Positions 43,650 through 52,142 of a DNA stretch of 64,000 nucleotides are shown here, piece after piece. This stretch comes from GCA-2731375 sp964344935. GTDB lineage: Bacteria; Pseudomonadota; Alphaproteobacteria; GCA-2731375. The stretch spans positions 186,001-250,000 of the forward strand of contig CAYFPL010000003.1 of the NCBI GenBank assembly GCA_964344935.1, written 5' to 3'. A program made the translations under genes and the position numbers. Under the pieces are notes generated by a model. The model saw nothing but the letters and a program-made list of their open reading frames with translations, was not told the origin of the DNA and made no database searches. How positions within the stretch are numbered: position 1 is the stretch's first letter; the number at the start of each line of letters is the position of its first letter.

Positions 43650-44756
43650 ATGATGAAGAATAGCCGGGTTTTCGCCGCCGCTCTCGCTGCTGCGGCCATC
43701 ACCATTTATGCAACAGCGGCGGCTCAGGCCGCCGATAACACCAGTTTCAAGAAGGCGCTTGCGGACCTGAAGGCACATGCCTATCCAGCGGCGCAGAGCG
43801 AGCTTAAGGCCCTCGCCGCGAAAGGGCATGCTGGCGCACAGTTCCAGTTGGGACTGATGGCACACCTCGGCCAGGGTATCCCGCAGAATTATGGTGAAGC
43901 GCGGCAATGGTATGAACGAGCGGCCCGCGGCGGCGAAATCCGGGCGCAGAACAATCTTGGCGTCCTGTATCGTGACGGCCTTGGTGTGCCGGTGGACAAG
44001 GTGCAGGCCTATAAATGGTTCAGCCTCGCATCCTCGAAGCGTAACAAGCAGGCCATCGACAATCTGCGCGCCCTGCGCCACGACCTGAAGAAAGATGACA
44101 TCGCCAGGGGTCAACGTCTCGCACAAGTCTACCATGACGACGTGACATCGACTGGCAAACCGGTGGCAGCACCGAAAGTGGAGAAAGTCGCGGCTGCAGG
44201 CACGCCCGCAGCGCCCGTCAATGCCGCGCCCAAGGCCGCCCCGATCCAGGTGAAAGTTGCGGCGAAGCCGGAACCGGCGCCAAAACTGGCGGCAAAGGAA
44301 GAGCCCACGAAACGCGCCGCCCCTGCGGCCAAACCGACGTCCAAGAGCGAGGACACGGACGTGCTGGCGGCATTGAAAGCGCTCGTGATGCCAGCAGTAC
44401 CGGCCAAACCGGCCGAACCCACCCAGCCTGCCGTGGCAAGAAAGGCGCCCGTCCCGCCAAAAGCGGCGATCGACCGTCGGGAATATTTCGTGCAATTGGG
44501 TCTGTTCCGCAATCCAAGCAACGTTGGACGGATCCGGGATAATCTGCGCAAAGAGAAGCTGGAATTAGTCGTAGAACGGATCGAGTTGGGTGGCCGAACC
44601 TATCAAAGGCTGCGTCTAGGTCCATTCACGGACAAGGCGGCAGCTAAGGTTCTTGCCCGGAGAATGGACGATTTGCTCCATATCCGTTCTCTCGTGCTGC
44701 TTTCAAGCGCTGGCGCCCAGGCGGAAGCGGAGGGTAACGCCAAACGGCATTTATAA
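43650..44756 (+). CDS. Exported Sel1-repeat/SPOR-domain protein
   Basis: A 368-aa envelope protein. After a signal peptide (ending ATAAAQAAD) come Sel1-type TPR repeats (GHAGAQFQLGLMAHLGQGI, then GGEIRAQNNLGVLYRDGLGV and YKWFSLA), then an Ala/Pro/Lys-rich linker (about 150-275) and a C-terminal SPOR domain (YFVQLGLFRNPSNVGRIRDNL to LVLLSS). SPOR domains bind denuded septal peptidoglycan, so a role at the division site or cell pole is likely. The ATG at 43650 follows GAGGAT; a GTG at 43626 is less likely. Its 3' end overlaps the convergent small gene by 6 nt. Confidence 0.88.
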   Translation: MMKNSRVFAAALAAAAITIYATAAAQAADNTSFKKALADLKAHAYPAAQSELKALAAKGHAGAQFQLGLMAHLGQGIPQNYGEARQWYERAARGGEIRAQNNLGVLYRDGLGVPVDKVQAYKWFSLASSKRNKQAIDNLRALRHDLKKDDIARGQRLAQVYHDDVTSTGKPVAAPKVEKVAAAGTPAAPVNAAPKAAPIQVKVAAKPEPAPKLAAKEEPTKRAAPAAKPTSKSEDTDVLAALKALVMPAVPAKPAEPTQPAVARKAPVPPKAAIDRREYFVQLGLFRNPSNVGRIRDNLRKEKLELVVERIELGGRTYQRLRLGPFTDKAAAKVLARRMDDLLHIRSLVLLSSAGAQAEAEGNAKRHL

Positions 44757-44945
44757 GAACCTGGCCAGTTTCGCGAAAATCTCGCCCCACACTAGTATCG
44801 CCACGGGTAGCAGCACCACCAGTTTGCACAGGAACGCCTGAAAACTTGATTGTCCGAAGATGAATCGGGATACCGCCCGCTGCCAAAGGAGAGCTCGGCC
44901 CATTTTTTGGCATGCCGCGGCAGGATGCCATAGGCTACCAGCCAT
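44751..44945 (-). CDS. 64-aa single-span membrane protein
   Basis: The ATG at 44945 has an excellent ribosome site (GGGAGGAAAC). The product starts MAGSLWHPAAACQKMG and ends with a hydrophobic helix and tail LVVLLPVAILVWGEIFAKL plus ARFL. The tail resembles that of the 38-aa protein encoded at 45081-45197 (LLIWGNLIVELSRFF), so the two are probably paralogues. Function is unknown. Confidence 0.5.
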   Translation of the reverse strand: MAGSLWHPAAACQKMGRALLWQRAVSRFIFGQSSFQAFLCKLVVLLPVAILVWGEIFAKLARFL

Positions 44946-45080
44946 GTTTCCTCCCACCTGGTGAGTTGCGCCTACGGCATGTTATGGGGCGGTTAGAAGA
45001 GGTTTTCCTTATGGCGAATCACGAAACACCCGCGTTCGGAGAGCGCAGGGCCTGTCGTTTTTCCGTCTGATACGGCCTGG

Positions 45081-45197
45081 TTAGAAGAAGCGGGATAGCT
45101 CCACGATCAGATTGCCCCAGATAAGTAGGGCTGCTGTGGCAAGGCTATACTTCATTATGCTGGACGCAGCGGCGCCGGATTCCAAAGTACGCGGCAT
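45081..45197 (-). CDS. 38-aa single-span membrane protein
   Basis: An ATG at 45197 behind GGAGATAGACA opens MPRTLESGAAASSIMKY, then one hydrophobic helix and the end ALLIWGNLIVELSRFF. The WGxxxxELxRF-type ending matches the neighbouring 64-aa protein. It is too short for routine gene calling. Function is unknown; small hydrophobic proteins like this often sit in respiratory or secretion complexes. Confidence 0.5.
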   Translation of the reverse strand: MPRTLESGAAASSIMKYSLATAALLIWGNLIVELSRFF

Positions 45198-45406
45198 TGT
45201 CTATCTCCATTCGGCAGTCCTGCCGCCTATGACGTCCATTGCTGGCGTCTAGGCCAGGAACTTTGCGCCCCGCCGTCGCCGGCGGTTTGCCTTTTCGTGG
45301 AATAACTGCCCAGGTTTTTTGAAACACCCGGACTTAACGGAGATGTTAAAAGAGGCCGATTAACAAATGGTGAAGACGCCTTGGAGCGCCAGGAGCCATG
45401 GAAACC

Positions 45407-45730
45407 TTAAGTTTCCTTTTTCTCGTTCGCGCGCTCAGCGTTCGTTTGATTGATGAGAATGGCGAGAGATTCCACCCTATGAGCCAGGCGGTACTGCCCT
45501 TCGTGCATGACCCGCACGATATAGATGCCGATAACCGCCACGGTGAGGATAAGCCCCCAAATCGGATTGACCTCGAAATAGGCCACACCTATCAGGATGG
45601 GCGCGAGTATGACCAGAATGGCGGAAGAAACGACAAGCTGACGAATGATCTTCCGTATGGCTTTGGCGGTCAGCAAAGGGCCTTCGGAAACCGAAAAATC
45701 GTCATCATGTTGTGTCATTGTGGCTACCAT
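45407..45730 (-). CDS. Small membrane protein, two helices
   Basis: A 107-aa protein (103 from a second ATG at 45718). After an acidic N-terminus there are two hydrophobic helices (about 34-52 and 56-74: SSAILVILAPILIGVAYF and WGLILTVAVIGIYIV), then a charged amphipathic tail ending NEKKET. No recognised family. It lies downstream of the pilus genes on the same strand, 96 nt after the PilC/GspF stop, and could belong to that transcript. Confidence 0.55.
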   Translation of the reverse strand: MVATMTQHDDDFSVSEGPLLTAKAIRKIIRQLVVSSAILVILAPILIGVAYFEVNPIWGLILTVAVIGIYIVRVMHEGQYRLAHRVESLAILINQTNAERANEKKET

Positions 45731-45826
45731 GCACTAACATTGCACCTATCGGTAACATAGCACCAAACCGGGGGTAAGCAAATCAACAGCACGCGACATA
45801 GGCCCAGGTGCGCCCCACCTATCAGC

Positions 45827-46864
45827 TTATCCGGGCGTCGGCGGGTTCAGCACGGGCAGGAAGGCAGCCAGCATCATGGCAGCGATGCCGGCACCAATGA
45901 AGACGGTCAGGACCGGGTTGATCAGGTTGGTGGCGGTATCGATCTGATCAGATAGCAGGCTGTCGAAGTACGACGCCGCCGACAGCAACAGTTCATCGAG
46001 TATGCCGGCCTCTTCGCCAGCGGCGATCATTTGCAACACGATTCCGGAAAAGATGTCGTATTTGCGGAACGTGGCCGCGATGCCGGCACCGTTTTCGATT
46101 TCATCCGCTATATCGAGGATTACCTCCTCGATATAGACATTGCCGGACGCCGACGCTGACAGGCGCAGCGCCGCCAGCAAAGGCACGGTGTTGCGCACCT
46201 GTACGGCCAGGGTCCTGAGGAACCGCGACATCGCCGCCATGCGCCAGATGCGGCCCGCAATCGGCATGGACAACTTTACTTCGTCCCAAATTCGACGTCC
46301 GGTCGAGGTCGACTTCCAGAGCACGAAGGCGGCGACAAAGCCGATGATGGCGAAGAAAACGAAGTGCCAGTTAGCTGTGTAAAAGTCGCCTATGTCGAGC
46401 ATCACCTGGGTCGGCCAGGGCAGGTCCGAGCCAAAGGTTTCGAACATCTTCTGGAAGCGGGGCAGAATGAAGAACACCATGCCGTTAAAGACGCCAAAGA
46501 AGGCCAGCAGCATGAAGATGGGATAGGACATTGCCCCACGGACCTTGCGGGCAACTTCGTCCATGCGCTGGAGGTATTGTGCCATCTGGTCCAGGGAATC
46601 ATCCAACTGTCCCGATTCCATTCCCGCCTTGACCACGTTGACATAGATCTCATCAAAAATGCGTGGAAAAGCGGCAAGGGCATCGCCGAAATCAACGCCC
46701 CTCTGTACATCCTCGGAAACATCCTCGATGGCATGCCGTAGGCGGCGCTGGGGCGTCTCCTGGGCCAAATTTTCGAGCACGTCCACCAATTGCAGACGGC
46801 TGCCGATCATGGACGAGAACTGCCGGGTGAAGATCAGTAGATGTGCTGTCTTGATCGCTGCCAT
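45827..46864 (-). CDS. PilC/GspF-type inner-membrane platform protein
   Basis: A 345-aa polytopic protein with two tandem GspF domains and three membrane helices. HLLIFTRQFSSMIGSRLQLVDVLE begins domain 1 and MSRFLRTLAVQVRNTVPLLAALRLS begins domain 2; GEEAGILDELLLSAASYFD is also conserved. It lacks the longer N-terminal extension of PilC and is closer in length to MSHA/MshG-type members. It couples the cytoplasmic ATPase to pilin assembly. Its start overlaps the ATPase stop by 1 nt. It is the last machine gene of the minus-strand cluster. Confidence 0.93.
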   Translation of the reverse strand: MAAIKTAHLLIFTRQFSSMIGSRLQLVDVLENLAQETPQRRLRHAIEDVSEDVQRGVDFGDALAAFPRIFDEIYVNVVKAGMESGQLDDSLDQMAQYLQRMDEVARKVRGAMSYPIFMLLAFFGVFNGMVFFILPRFQKMFETFGSDLPWPTQVMLDIGDFYTANWHFVFFAIIGFVAAFVLWKSTSTGRRIWDEVKLSMPIAGRIWRMAAMSRFLRTLAVQVRNTVPLLAALRLSASASGNVYIEEVILDIADEIENGAGIAATFRKYDIFSGIVLQMIAAGEEAGILDELLLSAASYFDSLLSDQIDTATNLINPVLTVFIGAGIAAMMLAAFLPVLNPPTPG

Positions 46865-49722
46865 CAGTTGGTTTCGCCCAGGACGCGGATCACCTCTTCG
46901 TGGGTGGTAATGCCCTGTTCGACGAGGTTGAGGCCCGACTGCACCAGGGTGGACAAGCCGTCACGCACGGCGACTTCGCGCAACTCATCTGCGTTGTACT
47001 GATCACCCATTACGATCTGCCGGCATTCGTTGGTCATTTCGAACACCTCGAAGACCGCTTGCCGGCCCGAATAGCCCGTGCCGCGGCAAAAACCACAGCC
47101 CCGGCCCCGGCCCATCGCATATTGCAGGTCTGGATCGATTTCGATGCCCAGGGTTTGCAACTTGGCATCGGAAACGCCATCGGTCCGCAGTTTCTCGATG
47201 ACGTCGGCACCGTCGACCTGGGTCTTGCATTCCGGGCAAATCGTGCGAACGAGCCGCTGGGCGATAGCGAGACTCAGTGCGGTGGCGACCAGGAAGGGAT
47301 CGATCTCCATATCCAGCAGGCGCGAGACCACGCCAATGGCATCATTCGTGTGGATGGTGGAAAACACGATATGGCCAGTCAGTGAGGCCTGAATAGCCAT
47401 TTCCGCTGTTTCCAGATCCCGGCACTCGCCGACCATGATGATGTCCGGGTCCTGACGCAATATGTTGCGCAGACCTTGCTGGAAGGTCAGACCGATCTTG
47501 TGGTTGACCTGCATCTGATGCACGCCTTCAAGCCGGTATTCCACCGGGTCTTCGACCGTAAGCACATTCTTGGTGGTCTTGTCGATTGCGCCGAGGCAGG
47601 AATACAGGGTCGTCGTCTTGCCGGAGCCTGTGGGCCCACAAAGCATGATCAGGCCATAGGGCGCGCTGAGCCCGTCGATCAACATGCGCAGTTCTCTTGG
47701 CCGCAGTCCCAAATGATCGGGCGATGGCATGAGGCTGCTTTGATCGAGCAGACGCATGACGATTTTTTCGCCATATACTGTGGGGAAGGTGGAGACACGT
47801 ACATCGATCGGACTCTGGCGGATTTTGATGGCGATCCGGCCATCTTGGGGCCGACGCTTTTCCGCTACGTCCATGCCGGAGAGAATTTTGATGCGCGAGG
47901 CGACTTCGGGGTGGAGCGCATCGGGTAATACCGCTTCTTCGTGCAGAATGCCGTCGACCCGGTTGCGAATCAATAGGCTGGTCTCGGTCGGCTCTATATG
48001 AATGTCGGAGGCGCCAAGGGCATGGGCGCGGAAGATTATGTAGTCCACGATCATGGGTACATCGTGGCCTTCCAGGTTTTCCTTCACCTGCTCCGCCTGA
48101 TTCCAGTCGATCTCAATGGCGACACCGATCTCGCCCTCATCGTCTTCATTTTCATCCCGGCGCAGGCGCCGCACGGTATCAGTGAATATAGCGGGCGTGA
48201 CCAGAACGGGTCGGGCTGTGATGCTTTCTTCGCAGCGCGCCACCCAATCTCGCGTGAGGATGTCGAAGGGGTCGGTCGCCGCATACTCCACGGCGCCGCC
48301 GTCGCCCGACCGCAACATCAGGACGCCAGCCTTCTCGGCGGCGTTGAGCCGCAGCCATTCTACCTGCCGAACATCCTCTTGCAGGGCTTCACTGGATTCG
48401 ACCCGCCGGCAACCGGCGCGTTCCGCCGCCCAAGCCTGGATCTGGTCCTGGTTGGTCAAATGCCCGTCATGTACAATGGTCTGGAATACCGTCTGGCCGG
48501 AACTTTTGGCATGCAATTCGACGGCCCTGGCTTGATCGGTAGTCAGCAGACCCGCGCTCTGCAACTCCGTCAGAAGCGTAATGCCCGGGGCTGTTGCCCC
48601 GTTGCCGCCGCTCGGTCGCGGCTCAGGCGCGCTCACCGGCGTGCGAATGATCGTCGCTTCCGACTCGGCTGGTGGGGGGCTGGTTTGGGTGTCGGTTTCC
48701 GGCGCTGAGTCCGGCGCAGTCTCTGCAGCTTGCGAATCGGCTGTCGAGGACGGAGTGTTCATGACGGTGGTGTCTGTGTCTGCGCCATCCGCCGCCTCGC
48801 CAGCCATCGTGGCCTCGCCGGCAATCGTGGCATCTTCACCCAGCTTTTCGCCGCCAGTGTTCGCCATTGTAGCGTCGCCGGTTTGTTCGGGCTCTGTGTT
48901 GACGACGGTTTCATCGTCGCTGTCCACATGCGATTGCTGGGGAGGCAGATTTACCGCCGTAGCATCGTCATCCGTGGGCGGAGCGGCGGTGGCGTCGTTA
49001 CCTAGGCCTTCGCTGCCTGAGTTCTCCACAGCGGCATCGTCGGTTTGTCCGGTTTCAATGTTGACGACGGTTTCATCACCACTGTCCATATGCGATTGCT
49101 GGGGGGGCAGATTTACCGTCGTAGCGTCGTCATCCGTGGGCGAGGCGACGGCGGCATCGTCGCTTGAGTTTTCGCTGCCTGTGTTCGCCATGGTGTCATC
49201 GCCAGTATTTCCGGGTTCAATATTCACGACAGTTTCATTGCCATTGTCCACATGCAATTGCTGGTGGGGCAGATTTACCGTCGTAGCGTCGTCGTTTCCT
49301 TCCGGGCTTGGGGCCAGATTGACGACGGTTGCGCCGTCTTCGCGGTCAATCGATCCTACGGCTGGAGGATGCCATGGTGCATCGCCGGCCGGGCCGAGCC
49401 GGAATTGCACGATGCTGTCGCCTAGTCTTATTTCGGTGCCGTTTTCGAGCTGAACATCCGCTTCGACGGAATTACCGCCGACCCAGGTGCCGTTTGTGCT
49501 GCCCAAATCCCGCAGCCGCCAGATCGACTCGCCGTCCCAGATAACGGCGCAATGGCGACGCGAAATGCGCGGGTCGTCGATGACGACGTTGTGCTCATTG
49601 GCGGTCTGACCAATGGTCTTGCGGCAAATAAAGTATTCGCCCAAGCCTCCGTCGCGCTCGATTGTTTCCGAGGTTCCGTCGGGATGGGTTACCGCGAACG
49701 AAATTGTGGGCGGGGTACGCAC
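46864..49722 (-). CDS. FHA-domain PilB/GspE assembly ATPase
   Basis: 952 aa, far longer than a usual GspE/PilB (about 500-570). Residues about 25-105 are a canonical FHA phosphothreonine-binding domain (ISRRHCAVIWDG, DLGSTNGTWVGG). Residues about 120-370 are disordered, acidic and Thr-rich, with three exact-length 54-residue repeats. A MshEN/T2SSE_N-like domain follows (about 385-490), then the ATPase core with Walker A GPTGSGKTTT (about 697), Asp box and Walker B, and a CPEC...CGFC zinc site. It powers pilus/pseudopilus assembly. The FHA fusion links it to the kinase encoded just upstream. Confidence 0.93.
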   Translation of the reverse strand: MRTPPTISFAVTHPDGTSETIERDGGLGEYFICRKTIGQTANEHNVVIDDPRISRRHCAVIWDGESIWRLRDLGSTNGTWVGGNSVEADVQLENGTEIRLGDSIVQFRLGPAGDAPWHPPAVGSIDREDGATVVNLAPSPEGNDDATTVNLPHQQLHVDNGNETVVNIEPGNTGDDTMANTGSENSSDDAAVASPTDDDATTVNLPPQQSHMDSGDETVVNIETGQTDDAAVENSGSEGLGNDATAAPPTDDDATAVNLPPQQSHVDSDDETVVNTEPEQTGDATMANTGGEKLGEDATIAGEATMAGEAADGADTDTTVMNTPSSTADSQAAETAPDSAPETDTQTSPPPAESEATIIRTPVSAPEPRPSGGNGATAPGITLLTELQSAGLLTTDQARAVELHAKSSGQTVFQTIVHDGHLTNQDQIQAWAAERAGCRRVESSEALQEDVRQVEWLRLNAAEKAGVLMLRSGDGGAVEYAATDPFDILTRDWVARCEESITARPVLVTPAIFTDTVRRLRRDENEDDEGEIGVAIEIDWNQAEQVKENLEGHDVPMIVDYIIFRAHALGASDIHIEPTETSLLIRNRVDGILHEEAVLPDALHPEVASRIKILSGMDVAEKRRPQDGRIAIKIRQSPIDVRVSTFPTVYGEKIVMRLLDQSSLMPSPDHLGLRPRELRMLIDGLSAPYGLIMLCGPTGSGKTTTLYSCLGAIDKTTKNVLTVEDPVEYRLEGVHQMQVNHKIGLTFQQGLRNILRQDPDIIMVGECRDLETAEMAIQASLTGHIVFSTIHTNDAIGVVSRLLDMEIDPFLVATALSLAIAQRLVRTICPECKTQVDGADVIEKLRTDGVSDAKLQTLGIEIDPDLQYAMGRGRGCGFCRGTGYSGRQAVFEVFEMTNECRQIVMGDQYNADELREVAVRDGLSTLVQSGLNLVEQGITTHEEVIRVLGETN
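48815..49300 (-). repeat. Three 162-bp tandem repeats inside the ATPase gene
   Basis: The motif for ATTVNLP recurs at 49271, 49109 and 48947, exactly 162 bp apart. Each 54-codon unit carries DATTVNLPxQQ, a DETVVN-type Thr motif and an acidic Gly/Ser/Asn-rich end. Extra single motifs (GATVVNL, DTTVMN) flank the array. The units differ by point changes but not in length. Confidence 0.85.
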
Positions 49723-49747
49723 GGTCTAGCCATGATGCAGCGGTGCG

Positions 49748-51301
49748 TCACGCCGTGTAGATGACGCGGAAACCGATATCAGGCCTTCGTTCGTCCATCG
49801 CCGCGAACTGACGAAAGGCGCACCGCCCCATTTCTTCGAAACTGTCAAAACTTCCCCCTCTAATGGATTTCTCATCAGAGCTGTTCTCGAATACGGGATC
49901 AATACTGCCCGGCTTTATGGTGTGATACAATGCCGGATTCCAGTCGTCGCGGCACCACTCCCAAACATTGCCGCACATATCCCAAAGGCCCCAGGGGTTG
50001 CGCCCGGCGGGATAGGATTTGAGCGGTGTCGGCGCGCCAACACTAAAATTTATGTTCGCCGTGGCTGCGCTGGGCGGTTCTTCGCCCCAGGGATACTCGC
50101 AGATCCGCTGGCCCGCCTTGGCAGCCACCTCCCATTGCGCTTCACTGGGCAGGTGGCCCCCGGCCCAGCTTGCATAGGCCATGGCATCCGACCATGAGAC
50201 ACCGGTGACAGGTAGGTTGTCCGACGCGCCGGAAACATCCAGATGCGCCGGCCGCTGATAGCCTGTGCTGTCGAGAAAAGCCCTGTAGGCGGCAATGCTG
50301 ACGGGCACGGCATCGATCTCGTAGGCGGACAGCTCGATCTTGCGCATGGGCTGTTCTTCGTCATTGTCGGCCGCTGGGCCGGAGCCAACGAAATATTCGC
50401 CCGCGGGAACTTCAATGCGCTCGGATGCCGCAATGCCCTGGCCAGCCCCGACGATGGCGCCACTTTGATCGCCGGCTTCCAGATCCACGCTGCGCAGGAC
50501 TGCGAGCACTTCTGCTGCCGTCGCCGGCCGGTCGTTGGGATTGTAACTCAGCAATTGCAGGATTAATTGGTCTAAAGCCGGCGGGATGGCCATGCAATAG
50601 CGGCTGGGCGGATCAATTTCCGAGATGGGGATACGCGGCACCTGCTTGGTCTTGAGGAAATCGATCAGGGAGCTTGCCGGCAACCGCCCGGCGGTCAGCA
50701 GCTCATAGGCCATGACGCCAAAGGCGAACAGATCCGCCCGGTTGTCGATCTGAAACGGCGGCTGGGCCTGCTCGGGCGCCATATACTTCAAGGTGCCACC
50801 GCCAAAACCCTCTTCTTCCCCCGCCGCCATGACGGAAATGCCAAAATCAAGAATCAAGGGCAATTCGATATCGCCGCCGCGTAGGAAGATGTTCGAAGGT
50901 TTCAGATCCCGATGCACAATGTGGGCATGGGCCACCGACAGCGCCTCGGCAACCTTGCCCAGAAGCACCAGGCGTTGTGGCAGGGTGGCCAGCAGGTCGT
51001 CGCTGTTGCCGTCCATCCAATCCCGCAAGGTTGTGCCGCTCAGCAAGTCCATAACGATGCCGAAGCCGCGTTCACCTTCATAAATATCGTGGATCGGGCA
51101 AATATATTCGTGACGCAGGCGCCTCGATATCAGCACCTCGTGGCGCAGGCCCTGCAGCAGTTTTTCATTATGTCGATATTTTTCGTTGAGAAGCTTGATG
51201 GCCACCGGCAGGCCCAACTCCCGGTCTTCCACCTGGTAGACATTGGCGGTGCCGCCCGTGCCGATCATCTCCCAGCCGCTAAAACGTTCGCTCGATGCCA
51301 C
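49748..51301 (-). CDS. Ser/Thr protein kinase fused to FGE-like domain
   Basis: 517 aa. Residues 1-275 are a Hanks-type kinase: GTGGTANVY, VAIK (Lys36), HRDLKPSN (Asp132) and DFG (Asp152), so it should be active. Residues about 285-515 form a sulfatase-modifying-factor/formylglycine-generating-like domain (IEVPAGEYFVGS, GVSWSDAMAYASW, WGLWDMCGNVWEWC, GFRVIY). Only one Cys (GRCAFRQ) stands where FGE has its catalytic pair, so a binding rather than an enzymatic role is likely. No membrane helix is seen. It lies between prepilin and ATPase and probably phosphorylates machine components. Confidence 0.92.
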   Translation of the reverse strand: MASSERFSGWEMIGTGGTANVYQVEDRELGLPVAIKLLNEKYRHNEKLLQGLRHEVLISRRLRHEYICPIHDIYEGERGFGIVMDLLSGTTLRDWMDGNSDDLLATLPQRLVLLGKVAEALSVAHAHIVHRDLKPSNIFLRGGDIELPLILDFGISVMAAGEEEGFGGGTLKYMAPEQAQPPFQIDNRADLFAFGVMAYELLTAGRLPASSLIDFLKTKQVPRIPISEIDPPSRYCMAIPPALDQLILQLLSYNPNDRPATAAEVLAVLRSVDLEAGDQSGAIVGAGQGIAASERIEVPAGEYFVGSGPAADNDEEQPMRKIELSAYEIDAVPVSIAAYRAFLDSTGYQRPAHLDVSGASDNLPVTGVSWSDAMAYASWAGGHLPSEAQWEVAAKAGQRICEYPWGEEPPSAATANINFSVGAPTPLKSYPAGRNPWGLWDMCGNVWEWCRDDWNPALYHTIKPGSIDPVFENSSDEKSIRGGSFDSFEEMGRCAFRQFAAMDERRPDIGFRVIYTA

Positions 51302-51433
51302 GTCCGGCCCTTCATCCTAACTCTAGATGCATCAAGATCGGCGCCCGTTAGCTTGTCACTGCCGGCGCTGCAACGCAAAGGCATCGGCGTGCTACGCCGA
51401 TGCCATACCGTTTAGATCGGTGTAACGCCCTCG

Positions 51434-52081
51434 TCAGCCGCCAGTCCCTGCCGCATCCACTGCGCCGGCGGCCGTACAATAACCACCTGCAACATGCGAT
51501 TCGCCCGCCTCGGTGACATAGGCCGTATTGCTGTAGTGCCTATTCCATGTGTTCTGCGCTGAAGGTGCGGATGAATAGAACACGGTGTGAGTGGCAGTCG
51601 TGATGCTTTCCGCCTTGATGCAGAACACCAGATCACCTGTCGCGACCGTGCCGCCGGTGGAAGCTGCCGCCGTCACCAGGTACTTGAAGGCGTGGTCGGA
51701 TGGCAATTGTACTTGCGGGATCAGGGCGTTGAGATTGGTCGTGCCGCCTGTGGGCGCTGCAGGGGAACCGGACGGCGAGGCATAGGAATTGTTCAAAGCC
51801 GTCGCTGCATTGGCCCCCGTCAAACCCCGGGATTGTTGATAGCCAAGCAGGTTCCGAGCGATGTTGCCCGACATGTTGACCGCTTCCGTCGCCTCTGCGT
51901 TGCGCACATAGCGGAACAATTGCGGCAGGCCGATCGCCGCCAGGATGCCGATGATCGCCACCACGACCATCAATTCAACCAGGGTAAAGCCCTTTTCACG
52001 CTTCGTCCCGGGACATTTCCGTTTCTTGTCAGTCATGACCGATGTGCCCTCGAACATAACGAACCCTTTCCAAACACTCAT
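51434..52081 (-). CDS. Type IV prepilin / major pseudopilin candidate
   Basis: 215 aa. The class III cleavage and methylation signature KG/FTLVELMVVVAIIGILAAI is intact, with the prepilin peptidase site after Gly31 and Glu5 of the mature protein. The mature part has the usual hydrophobic helix, a Ser/Thr/Ala/Gly-rich middle and two Cys residues that could form the D-region disulfide. The ATG at 52081 has AAGGAGAAGCC upstream, giving an unusually long 31-residue leader; ATGs at 52057 and 52036 would shorten it. It is the only clear pilin in the window, so it is probably the major subunit. Confidence 0.93.
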   Translation of the reverse strand: MSVWKGFVMFEGTSVMTDKKRKCPGTKREKGFTLVELMVVVAIIGILAAIGLPQLFRYVRNAEATEAVNMSGNIARNLLGYQQSRGLTGANAATALNNSYASPSGSPAAPTGGTTNLNALIPQVQLPSDHAFKYLVTAAASTGGTVATGDLVFCIKAESITTATHTVFYSSAPSAQNTWNRHYSNTAYVTEAGESHVAGGYCTAAGAVDAAGTGG

Positions 52082-52142
52082 TGGCTTCTCCTTTTAGATC
52101 AGCCAGACGATTTGTTCACTGCTACTTAACCATATAACAGAA

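Noticed and set aside
43584..44495. 303-aa minus-strand ORF opposite the Sel1/SPOR gene
   Set aside because: Arg/Gly/Cys-rich shadow of the Ala/Pro linker; the sense frame has a signal peptide and two known domains.
45145..45327. 60-aa minus-strand ORF overlapping the 38-aa membrane protein
   Set aside because: Basic, low-hydrophobicity product without ribosome site; the overlapping 38-aa frame has both a site and a paralogue.
48815..49300. Direct repeats considered as a CRISPR-like array
   Set aside because: The 162-bp units are in-frame coding repeats within one gene, with no short repeat/spacer structure.
48581..49453. 290-aa Ser/Val-rich plus-strand ORF
   Set aside because: It is the antisense reading of the Thr-rich repeats of the FHA-ATPase, which explains its internal repetition.
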